A stretch of 37,549 nucleotides of DNA. It comes from a candidate division WWE3 bacterium GW2011_GWC2_41_23 (GTDB lineage Bacteria > Patescibacteriota > WWE3 > UBA101185 > UBA10185). The notes under the pieces are model-generated. The model saw only the letters and a list, made by a program, of their open reading frames with translations. It did not search any database and was not told the DNA's origin. Location: the NCBI GenBank assembly GCA_000996895.1, contig LCBB01000011.1, forward strand, positions 1-37,549, read 5' to 3'. A program made the position numbers and the translations under genes. This document shows, piece after piece, positions 30,939 to 37,549 of the stretch; within the stretch, counting starts at the first letter, position 1; the number at the start of each line of letters is the position of its first letter.

Positions 30939-31765
30939 AAGGCGCAATACTTTTTCAGATTATTTTTGTCACCGCCTACATAGTAGTTTTTCAGTTAGTA
31001 GTAAGCAGGCGTCTGTTAAGTGGTTCGGGTATGTCGGTGCACGTGATTGATGTGGGGCAGGGAGATGGTATTTACATTGAATTAAACGGTAAGCCGGTGG
31101 CGTTAATTGACGGCGGGGGTGACTACACGGCGGACAAATATATTTTAGAAAAGACAGGTTTAGGCTGCAACATCCCTTTGGTTGTTTTGAGTCATGACCA
31201 CGGAGATCATTTTGTGGGTTTCAAACGTATTTTGGAAAGGTGTAAATTTGGCATACTCAGATATAACGACGTTGTTCTCGACGGACTCGCCGTACCCTCA
31301 AGTGTGAAAAATAATCCAAAAAATAAAGTTAAAAAAACTTTTGACGGAGAACAATTTGTAATCCGCGGAGTGTTTATAAAACTGTTCGTGCCTTACGAAA
31401 GTATTCACGGAATGCCTAAAAACCTTAACAACGCTTCTGTCGTTTTATTGGCTAAATACAAGGATTTTGAGGTATTGTCACTTGGGGACCTTGAAGCAGA
31501 GGGACAGGAGAGGCTAGACCTCAGAAAGCTTAAGAGGCTGATCAGCGGAAGGCTGGATGTACTGAAAATATCCCATCACGGCGCGGTAAACGGCTATAGC
31601 AGGGAGCTGGTGGCCGAGCTTAAACCCGTGGTGTGTGTGATTTCAGTGGGCGAATTCAACACTTTCGAGCACCCTTCCCTACCGGTAATTGAGGAATTGG
31701 AGGCGGCAGGCTGCGGTGTAATCCGCACGGATAAGGTAGGAGATGTTGTTATAAGCTCCCGCTGA
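30935..31765 (+). CDS. ComEC metallo-beta-lactamase domain as a separate protein
   Basis: Equivalent of the C-terminal nuclease-like domain of ComEC, thought to degrade the non-transported DNA strand. The 276-aa product has its own membrane anchor (about 5-25), then the MBL fold: MSVHVIDVGQGDGIYIEL, VALIDGGGD, the metal motif SHDHGDH (HxHxDH-like with D at the second position), SLGDLEAEGQ and KISHHGA. The GTG start lies in the last codons of comEC (GTGA overlap), so translation is coupled. It could have regained independence, but context ties it to ComEC. The same stop is 5 bp before argS. Confidence 0.88.
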   Translation: MKGAILFQIIFVTAYIVVFQLVVSRRLLSGSGMSVHVIDVGQGDGIYIELNGKPVALIDGGGDYTADKYILEKTGLGCNIPLVVLSHDHGDHFVGFKRILERCKFGILRYNDVVLDGLAVPSSVKNNPKNKVKKTFDGEQFVIRGVFIKLFVPYESIHGMPKNLNNASVVLLAKYKDFEVLSLGDLEAEGQERLDLRKLKRLISGRLDVLKISHHGAVNGYSRELVAELKPVVCVISVGEFNTFEHPSLPVIEELEAAGCGVIRTDKVGDVVISSR

Positions 31766-31770
31766 ATGAT

Positions 31771-33561
31771 ATGATGCTTTTGTCTATGGAGAATAGAAAA
31801 TCCGGAATAAATAAAACCGCTCAAGACCTAATTTCTAAGGCAGTTCATAAACTCTATGGGTTAGACAAACTGACCATTAGTGTAGACGTTCCGGAGAACG
31901 GAAGTTTCGGCGACTACTCTACCAACATTTCGTTCGTAATAGCTAAAACTTTAGACAGAATCCCGTTTGAAATTGCAACCGAGGTTGCACACGAACTTTC
32001 ATCTGAAAATCCAAAGATAGAATTTGAGGGTACTTTGTATTCTATTTTCGAAAAAATTGAACCCCACGCTCCCGGCTTTGTAAATTTCACCCTGAGCGAT
32101 AAATTTTTATTCCATAACACGATGGATATAAACCTTTTGAACGAGACCTATGGGTCCTCGGATTTTGGAAAAGGCAGAAAGGTTATTGTCGAGTATTCCC
32201 AGCCGAATACCAACAAACCACAACACATCGGACACGCCAGAAATAACTTCATTGGATCCTCCCTTTCTAAAATCTTAGCTTTTTGCGGATACGACGTTGT
32301 AAAAACAAACTATGTCGGAGACATCGGAATTCATATCTGCAAGAGTATGTTGATGTACATAAAACATGGTAACGACGGTCTTCCAGACAAAAAGAGTGAC
32401 CACTTCGTGGGTGACTTTTATACTATGTACGAAAAAGAATTCGAAAAAAATCCCGGGATTGAGAAAGAAGCTCAGGATTTGTTGAGACGCTGGGAATCAG
32501 GAGATAAAGAAGTAAGGGCAGTTTGGGAAAAAATGAATTCCTGGGTGTATGAGGGCTGGAAAAAGACATACTCAGACCAAAAGGTAGAATTTGATGTCTG
32601 GGAACATGAGAGCGAAAAAATAGATGTGGGAAAAGAAATTGCGCTTTTATCTTTGGAAAAAGGTTTAGCCGAAAAAGACGAAACCGGGGCTATTATTGCG
32701 CGGTTGGAAAAATATGGCCTTCCCGACAAAGTATTATTAAGAAGCGACGGTACCTCAGTCTACTCCACCAAAGAACTCCAATTGGCAAAAGATAGTTTTG
32801 AAAAATATAAGTTCGATAAGAGATTGTACGTGGTTGATGTGAGGCAGTCCGATTACTTCAAACAACTTTTTAAAATAATAGAATTGCTCGGTTTCGATTG
32901 GTCAGATAGATTGGTTCACATTGCTTACGGTATGGTTTCACTTCCTCAGGGAAAGATGTCTTCGCGCACCGGTCTGGTGGTTAACGCTGACGATGTTCTG
33001 GAGGATTTGACGTCTCTGGAGGAGGAGGAAATCCGAAATAGTATTAAGATGCCTAAAATAGTGCGGGAAACGGCGGAAAAAGTGGCTTTGGCGGCATTTA
33101 AGTACGGAATGCTCAAGGTCGACACCAAACAGGACGTTATTTTCAACTACGAACACGTTACCAAGTTTGAAGGTAATACCGGTCCTTATTTGCTCTACAC
33201 ATACGCCAGGGCAAGATCGGTACTTGAAAAAGGTGGTTTTGAGATAGAAGGCGGGAAATTCAAGTATGAATCAATACCTAAGGAGTTTTCCATGCACTTA
33301 AAAGAAAGAGCACTGGCTTCGGTGTTAGTGCATTTTCCTGAGTACGTGTTGAAGTCCGCCGGAGAATACGCGCCTAACCAAATCGCCAACTATGCATATG
33401 AAATCGCGCAGAATTTCAACTCTTTTTACGGTGAGCTCCCGATCCTGGATGCCTCTCCCGAAAGTTTGAAAAAGTTCAGGCTATATCTGACTCACGCCAC
33501 GATGGTTGTTCTAAAACAATCCCTCAGCCTTTTGGGCATCGAAGTAGTGGAAAAGATGTAA
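31771..33561 (+). CDS. argS: Arginyl-tRNA synthetase
   Basis: Class I synthetase charging tRNA-Arg. The 596-aa product has the N-terminal Arg-S additional domain (about 10-110), the HIGH motif in NTNKPQHIGHARNN (about 150), the catalytic core with VVDVRQSDYFKQLF, the KMSKS counterpart GKMSSRTG (about 393) and a C-terminal DALR anticodon-binding domain (about 470-596: LLYTYARARSVLEK). Length is normal. Starts: ATG 31771 is close to the previous stop; ATG 31786 (MENRKSG) is an alternative with TATGAT 10 nt upstream. A tRNA-Arg(CCT) gene ends the window. Confidence 0.96.
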   Translation: MMLLSMENRKSGINKTAQDLISKAVHKLYGLDKLTISVDVPENGSFGDYSTNISFVIAKTLDRIPFEIATEVAHELSSENPKIEFEGTLYSIFEKIEPHAPGFVNFTLSDKFLFHNTMDINLLNETYGSSDFGKGRKVIVEYSQPNTNKPQHIGHARNNFIGSSLSKILAFCGYDVVKTNYVGDIGIHICKSMLMYIKHGNDGLPDKKSDHFVGDFYTMYEKEFEKNPGIEKEAQDLLRRWESGDKEVRAVWEKMNSWVYEGWKKTYSDQKVEFDVWEHESEKIDVGKEIALLSLEKGLAEKDETGAIIARLEKYGLPDKVLLRSDGTSVYSTKELQLAKDSFEKYKFDKRLYVVDVRQSDYFKQLFKIIELLGFDWSDRLVHIAYGMVSLPQGKMSSRTGLVVNADDVLEDLTSLEEEEIRNSIKMPKIVRETAEKVALAAFKYGMLKVDTKQDVIFNYEHVTKFEGNTGPYLLYTYARARSVLEKGGFEIEGGKFKYESIPKEFSMHLKERALASVLVHFPEYVLKSAGEYAPNQIANYAYEIAQNFNSFYGELPILDASPESLKKFRLYLTHATMVVLKQSLSLLGIEVVEKM

Positions 33562-33580
33562 AAGCTTTATACTACTATCA

Positions 33581-34660
33581 ATGTTAGGGCGTAAGTCAAA
33601 AAGCAAAAGCTCATCTACCCATCCAATAGCCAGGTTTATAAGATCTGTACTTTCTGTTGTAGTTCTCACTGCTTTGGTTTTAGGTATCACTTTAGGGGCA
33701 AAAGAGCTGTATGCCGTGGATTCCACGCGCTTCGGAAAAATATCCTCTTCTTTGTTGGCCAAGATTCATATAAAGGTGGATGAAGATCAAATCGGAGAGG
33801 TTGCCGGAAAGTTTGCCGAACGTATTTCCCAAACAAACTTAGGCTCGGGAGTGTCTTCCAGCAGGCCGGATGGAGACTCTGATAAGAATGTTTATGCCGG
33901 TAAGGATGTAGCCGTTGAAATCGCGTTTTTATCAGATATACACGACGACGTAGCTAACCTGAATGTTGCACTAAATAAGGTTAAAGAGCGCGGAATAAAA
34001 GATGTCTTTATTCTGGGAGATATTACGGGCTATGGTGATGTTACCTCTCTTACAAAAATTAAGGATATTTTGGACGGGTCGGGTGTTGAATATTTCGTAA
34101 TTCCCGGCGACCATGATTTAGCCCAGTCTTTAGATACAGGGAACTTTACATCCGTGTTCGGAAGGGAGTATGGAGAGACTGATATTTCGGGTTATAACTT
34201 TGTCTACTTCAACAACTCTGCTAATTTCACGGTAATAGCCCCCTCAGCTATCTCCTGGATTGAGCAGGAATTGCCTGAAGCTGATTTTTTCCTGGTATCC
34301 CAGCCTTTATACACTGAAGAATTGGCCCCTCCTTTTAATAGGATATTTATGGGCAGCACAAACGGCGAAGTGACTGACGCGTCCATGCTCGATAAGCAGG
34401 ATGCGGTCCGTAGCCAGGGGGAATTGTTCCTTTCTTTGGTTAGAAATACCGCTAGTGTGAAAGCTTTGATAGCAGGTGATCACCATAAATCCTCTTCGCT
34501 GACAGACCCGGTAAGAAGTAGCTTGATGCACTATGTTGTGGGGGCAGTAAGTTCCAGCCTGAATGACTATCCTCAAAAAGCTTTGCAGTCTTCCAGGTTT
34601 GGTGTTTTGACCATCTTCCAGGACGGCAGCTACGAGGTTTCGGACGTTGTTCTAGACTAA
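33581..34660 (+). CDS. Membrane-anchored calcineurin-like phosphoesterase
   Basis: Two-metal phosphoesterase of unknown substrate. The 359-aa product has one N-terminal membrane helix (about 22-43), a spacer, and a metallophosphoesterase domain (about 110-330) with the metal motifs in order: FLSDIHDD (D-x-H), ILGDITGYGD (GD), VIPGDHDL (GDHD, family GNHD) and LIAGDHHKS (family GHxH, altered). The active site would face outward. ATG 33581 has TATACT 7 nt upstream and no SD, suggesting a leaderless mRNA 19 bp after argS. Confidence 0.82.
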   Translation: MLGRKSKSKSSSTHPIARFIRSVLSVVVLTALVLGITLGAKELYAVDSTRFGKISSSLLAKIHIKVDEDQIGEVAGKFAERISQTNLGSGVSSSRPDGDSDKNVYAGKDVAVEIAFLSDIHDDVANLNVALNKVKERGIKDVFILGDITGYGDVTSLTKIKDILDGSGVEYFVIPGDHDLAQSLDTGNFTSVFGREYGETDISGYNFVYFNNSANFTVIAPSAISWIEQELPEADFFLVSQPLYTEELAPPFNRIFMGSTNGEVTDASMLDKQDAVRSQGELFLSLVRNTASVKALIAGDHHKSSSLTDPVRSSLMHYVVGAVSSSLNDYPQKALQSSRFGVLTIFQDGSYEVSDVVLD

Positions 34661-34688
34661 ACAAATCCCCGGTGTTATAAAGTAATTT

Positions 34689-35270
34689 ATGAAAGAAAAA
34701 ACCTTAGTACTTCTCAAACCCGATGCCGTCGCCCGCGGGATAACGGGGGAAATAATAGACCGTCTGGAGCAAACAGGATTGAAAATTGTCGGGGCGAAGT
34801 TATTGCGTGTTGATAAACAGTTCGGCTCAAAGCATTACAACCACAACGACGAATGGAAAGAGATGGTCGGGAAAAGAAACATCGCTGACTGTGAGAAGTT
34901 CGGGCTTGCTGCTAAGGATGTTTTCGGCACAGAAGATGTAAAGAGAATCGGCGAAATGGTAGACGAAAGAAACGCCGATTTCTTAGCTTCCGGACCCGTT
35001 TTCGCCATTGTGTTTGAAGGCCCCAACGCCGTCGCCAAAGTTAGAAATATGGTCGGGTCAACTTTCCCCGATACAGCGCCTCCCGGGACAATCAGAGGAG
35101 ATTACGGGCTGGACTCAGCTTTTTCCGGAATGATTAGAAAGAGGACAACTTACAACGTGATACATGCTTCCGGATCGGTAGACGAGGCCGTTCAGGAAAT
35201 AAACCTTTGGTTTAAACCTGAAGAACTAATCGACTATAGAAGAGTGCACGAAGACCTTTATAATTATTGA
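34689..35270 (+). CDS. ndk: Nucleoside diphosphate kinase, long form
   Basis: Transfers the gamma phosphate between nucleoside tri- and diphosphates. The N-terminus TLVLLKPDAVARGITGEII is canonical; the catalytic His is in YNVIHASGSVDEA (about 168) and FKPEEL closes the core. At 193 aa it is about 50 longer than usual. One insert (about 55-90, EWKEMVGKRNIADCEKFG...) follows the HYNH region, and a shorter one (SAFSGMIRKRTT) precedes the active His. Both lie outside the phosphate site. ATG 34689 has TATAAA 7 nt upstream and no SD. Confidence 0.93.
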   Translation: MKEKTLVLLKPDAVARGITGEIIDRLEQTGLKIVGAKLLRVDKQFGSKHYNHNDEWKEMVGKRNIADCEKFGLAAKDVFGTEDVKRIGEMVDERNADFLASGPVFAIVFEGPNAVAKVRNMVGSTFPDTAPPGTIRGDYGLDSAFSGMIRKRTTYNVIHASGSVDEAVQEINLWFKPEELIDYRRVHEDLYNY

Positions 35271-35341
35271 TTTTAGGTCATTTGCTGTTCATTTCCGTGC
35301 TTCAGTGGATTAATATATAATTGCGGTTGTCGTACGAACGT

Positions 35342-35431
35342 GGAGGGATCGCATAGTGGCCTAGTGCGGCAGTCTTGAAAACTGCTATGCTCGCAAGGGC
35401 ATCGTGGGTTCGACTCCCACTCCCTCCGCCA
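35342..35431 (+). tRNA. tRNA-Ser (anticodon TGA)
   Basis: A 90-nt type II tRNA: acceptor GGAGGGA/TCCCTCC, discriminator G, encoded CCA, anticodon stem GCAGT/ACTGC with loop CTTGAAA (anticodon TGA, reads UCA/UCG), the long variable arm TGCTCGCAAGGGCA expected of serine tRNAs, and T-loop TTCGACT. TATAAT lies at 35316-35321. The last 13 nt are repeated at 35554-35566. Confidence 0.96.
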
Positions 35432-35566
35432 GGAATTTTCGACGGGCGCAGTCCCGGCGGAAATTACTTGAGGGAAGTTGGATCGTACCGCGAAGCAGGT
35501 TCGGCTGACTCAATTATGCGAGCATAGCGAGCAGAATTGCTTTGCGAAGCAAAACTCCCTCCGCCA
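35419..35566 (+). repeat. tRNA-Ser 3'-end duplication element
   Basis: ACTCCCTCCGCCA at 35419-35431 (tRNA end with CCA) is repeated exactly at 35554-35566, a 135-bp period. The 122 bp between begins at the CCA with hairpin AATTTTCG/CGGAAATT enclosing CGGG/CCCG. Then GAGGGA-A-GT is complementary to AC-TCCCTC of the second copy. Further hairpins (ATGC/GCAT and TTGCTT-TGCG-AAGCAA) follow. The order of parts is the same as in the tRNA-Ala element, though most of the internal sequence differs. There is no ORF; the second CCA lies 51 bp before the next gene. Confidence 0.8.
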
Positions 35567-35616
35567 AAATCCCATCCCAATATACCGTTTCCCCAAGTTT
35601 ATATATAATAAAAGCA

Positions 35617-35928
35617 ATGAAACTCGTAGTGCTTTGGAAGAACAATCCGGAATTTAGAATAATCGTATCTCTCTTTGTGCTGGCAGTAATCTTTTACTTT
35701 TTGTCTTTAACGACCGGGGATAAATCCAGGCAATGCACTCAGGTGGGAGGTGTATGGTCGAAAAAGTACCGTGAGTGCGAAAATATCGGGCTTAAAGAGT
35801 GTTTTAACATAGGCGGTCTCTACAACTTCTGCGCAAGTCCCTGTAGGCACTATAGGGAGGAAAACATTCTGGACGTGTGTGAATTCGAATGTACTAAGGT
35901 GTGTGAGTTTCTGCGCCTGTCAAAATGA
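35617..35928 (+). CDS. Cys-rich small membrane-anchored protein
   Basis: Unknown function. From ATG 35617 the product is 103 aa: an N-terminal membrane helix (about 14-33), then an outside domain with eight cysteines in about 60 residues. They are spaced C-x13-C-x7-C, CASPC (after GGLYNF), CEFEC and a final C near the end. The even number suggests four disulfides. The GG...C-A-S-x-C-R pattern is loosely protease-inhibitor-like, but I cannot name a family. The track's earlier start runs back into the tRNA-Ser element and is rejected. TATAAT lies 7 nt before the ATG, a leaderless arrangement. The stop overlaps the next gene's ATG by 4 bp. Confidence 0.75.
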   Translation: MKLVVLWKNNPEFRIIVSLFVLAVIFYFLSLTTGDKSRQCTQVGGVWSKKYRECENIGLKECFNIGGLYNFCASPCRHYREENILDVCEFECTKVCEFLRLSK

Positions 35929-37445
35929 TGTGGCGGGAGATTGCGGATAATCTTAAAAGATACCTTCCCAAGGCTATTTTCTTTCTGTATCTAGGTACAT
36001 TCTTTTTCAGTAAAACTAATCTTGTGATTGTCGATCTCGGCCGTCACCTTATGAACGGCAAGCTATTCCTGGAGCAGGGGACGGTTTTAAGAACGAATCT
36101 ATACTCCTACACATACTCGGATTTTCCCGTTATTACGCATCATTGGGGCGCTGGAGTTATTTATTACCTAGTACATGCTTTGACCGGGTTTAACGGCCTT
36201 ATCATACTTGGGGTGTTGCTGGCTATTCTAACTGCCTTTTTTCTATTTAAAAATTCTCAAAAACGGGGTAGCTTCGTGGCTTTCGCTTTAGTCGCGCTTC
36301 TGTTATTTCCATTATTCGCGTCAAGAAAGGAAGTACGTCCAGAAAGTTTTAGTTATTTGTTCGTAGCGGTTTACATATATATCTTCGAATCGTATAGGGC
36401 GGGACGGTTAAACTTAAAATTCATGTACCCCCTTATGTTTTTGTTGCAGTTGTTTTGGGTAAACATCCACATCTTTTTCGTGTTTGGAATATTGACCGTG
36501 TTTATCTATATAGCGCACGCAATTATTACCGAAAAATCTATCAATCTACGGCGCAAAATGCTAGCCTTGCTTTTTCTGGTTATCGCAGCAAGCGCGATTA
36601 ATCCGTTTTTTATTAAAGGCCTTTTTACCCCTTTCAATATTTTCAAAAATTACGGGTACATGATTGCCGAAAATCAGTCAGTGTTTTTCCTGCAAAGGTT
36701 GGCTCCTAAGTTTGAATACTTTTATTTCGAGATGATTGTGGTGCTTTTTATTGGATGTCTGGCATTTCTCCTATATAAAAAGAAGATTAAAGAGGATTTG
36801 CCTCTGATAATGGTTTCTCTAATGTTTACGGTGTTGGCATTAAGATATGTCAGGGCGTTTCCTCTTTTTGTAGTCGGTTCGGTTCCTTTGTTCGTTAGTG
36901 CCCTGGGTTACATTAAGAATAGGGTGTTAGTTTATGTGGCATTCGGATTTGTTTTACTGTTGGGTTTTATACCGCGTAGCTATTTCTCCCCGTTCCAGCG
37001 GGGGTTTGGTATGGGGTTGGGTAAAGATTCCTTGGAATCGGCAGAGTTCTTTTTAAAAAATGGGTTGCAGGGTCCCGTATTCAACAACTACGATATCGGA
37101 AGTTATCTAATTTACAACCTATATCCAAAGGAAAAAGTATTTGTCGACAACCGCCCGGAGGCCTATCCCGAGGACTTTTTCACACAGGTGTATGTTCCGA
37201 TGCAGGAGAAAGAGGAGAAATGGCGCGAGGTTGCGGCACAATACAATTTTAACGTGATTTTCTTTTACAGAAGGGATTACACGCCCTGGGCGCAGCCCTT
37301 CCTTATTACAAGACTTGCCGATCAGGAATGGGTGCCGGTTTATGTTGACGATTTGGCACTCATTTTAGTAAGAAACGGCGCCCCTAACAAAGATTTGATA
37401 GAGAAGTACAGGTTGCCTCCTGAAATGTTTGTTGTCACGAAATAG
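35925..37445 (+). CDS. GT-C fold membrane glycosyltransferase-like protein
   Basis: Predicted polytopic glycosyltransferase or related membrane enzyme. The 506-aa product has about 11 membrane segments. The first outer loop reads IVDLGRHLMNGKLF...LYSYTYSDFPVITHHWGAGVIYYLV: an acidic D followed by a conserved His-rich turn, as in PMT-like families. A soluble tail (about 365-506) contains NNYDIGSYLIYNLYPKEKVFVDNRPEAY, a pattern common at the C-terminus of these proteins. It overlaps the Cys-rich gene by 4 bp (ATGA), so the two are translated together. Sugar and acceptor are unknown. Confidence 0.72.
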   Translation: MMWREIADNLKRYLPKAIFFLYLGTFFFSKTNLVIVDLGRHLMNGKLFLEQGTVLRTNLYSYTYSDFPVITHHWGAGVIYYLVHALTGFNGLIILGVLLAILTAFFLFKNSQKRGSFVAFALVALLLFPLFASRKEVRPESFSYLFVAVYIYIFESYRAGRLNLKFMYPLMFLLQLFWVNIHIFFVFGILTVFIYIAHAIITEKSINLRRKMLALLFLVIAASAINPFFIKGLFTPFNIFKNYGYMIAENQSVFFLQRLAPKFEYFYFEMIVVLFIGCLAFLLYKKKIKEDLPLIMVSLMFTVLALRYVRAFPLFVVGSVPLFVSALGYIKNRVLVYVAFGFVLLLGFIPRSYFSPFQRGFGMGLGKDSLESAEFFLKNGLQGPVFNNYDIGSYLIYNLYPKEKVFVDNRPEAYPEDFFTQVYVPMQEKEEKWREVAAQYNFNVIFFYRRDYTPWAQPFLITRLADQEWVPVYVDDLALILVRNGAPNKDLIEKYRLPPEMFVVTK

Positions 37446-37475
37446 GGTAGTTGTGTGTTAAAATCTTATTGCTTT

Positions 37476-37549
37476 GCTCCCGTAGTTCAACGGATAGAAC
37501 GTGTTCCTCCTAAGAATAAGATGCAGGTTCAATTCCCGCCGGGGGCACC
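37476..37549 (+). tRNA. tRNA-Arg (anticodon CCT), cut by the window end
   Basis: Acceptor GCTCCCG/CGGGGGC (one T-G), anticodon stem TGTTC/GAATA with loop CTCCTAA (anticodon CCT, reads AGG), discriminator A, then CC; the last A falls outside the window. The T-stem GCAGG/CCCGC has one A-C mismatch. TAAAAT lies at 37459-37464. Whether its 3' end is also duplicated downstream cannot be seen here. Confidence 0.9.

Overview
This window looks like a piece of a reduced-genome bacterium of the Patescibacteria (Candidate Phyla Radiation), possibly Katanobacteria or Microgenomates; that placement is inference from gene style, not a computed phylogeny. Supporting signs are tight packing of housekeeping genes, many GT-C-type membrane glycosyltransferases, a single sortase, a ComEA/ComEC/DprA/ComM uptake set without biosynthetic genes, a four-domain S1 protein and an NDK with extra segments. 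TGA acts as an ordinary stop (for example at the end of obgE), so there is no sign of the Gracilibacteria/SR1 code.

Layout. 1-353: 5S rRNA, a diverged tandem copy of its 3' tail, and a terminator. 461-6324: rpsA, a clpC-like ATPase, radA and a PIN/TRAM membrane protein, all rightward. 6325-7540: intergenic region with two terminator-like hairpins, DnaA-box-like direct repeats, a 44-aa ribbon-helix-helix protein absent from the ORF track, and a small membrane protein with a very good promoter. 7541-12820: accessory-looking stretch with a candidate small RNA, a membrane-anchored protein with an internal domain duplication, a GT-C membrane protein and a secreted Pro/Thr-linker protein. 12886-17530: a 1212-aa membrane protein and a galE-type epimerase. 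17556-19149: a promoter, a 36-aa leaderless ORF, a surface protein that appears frameshifted near its end, a five-hairpin array and a sortase. 19204-22990: rho, a LysM/M23 peptidase and obgE. 23019-23290: tRNA-Ala(GGC) with an unusual trailer element and a bidirectional terminator. 23310-26310 (minus strand): an O-antigen-ligase-like/TPR membrane protein and a membrane-tethered MerR-like protein. 26396-31765: dprA, comM, an arsR-like remnant, comEA and a two-gene comEC. 31771-35270: argS, a metallophosphoesterase and ndk. 35342-37549: tRNA-Ser(TGA) with a second trailer element, a Cys-rich small protein, another GT-C protein, and tRNA-Arg(CCT) cut one base before its end.

The strongest undescribed-looking signal is at stable RNA genes. 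All three complete ones (5S, tRNA-Ala, tRNA-Ser) have their own 3' end repeated 119-149 bp downstream. After the two tRNAs the intervening DNA starts directly at the CCA with the same kind of hairpin (GGAAATTTCG / GGAATTTTCG) and carries an arm complementary to the duplicated tRNA end. This looks like a family of tiny non-coding elements that sit at, and copy, RNA 3' ends.

Other notable signals: many genes have a -10-like hexamer only 6-7 nt before the start codon, which predicts leaderless mRNAs; helically phased TGCGKTAAT repeats lie ahead of comEA/comEC; and two promoters share an 18/19-identical upstream box. Functionally, the window joins information-processing genes, envelope glycan and surface-protein genes, and the DNA-uptake path (ComEA to ComEC to DprA/ComM).
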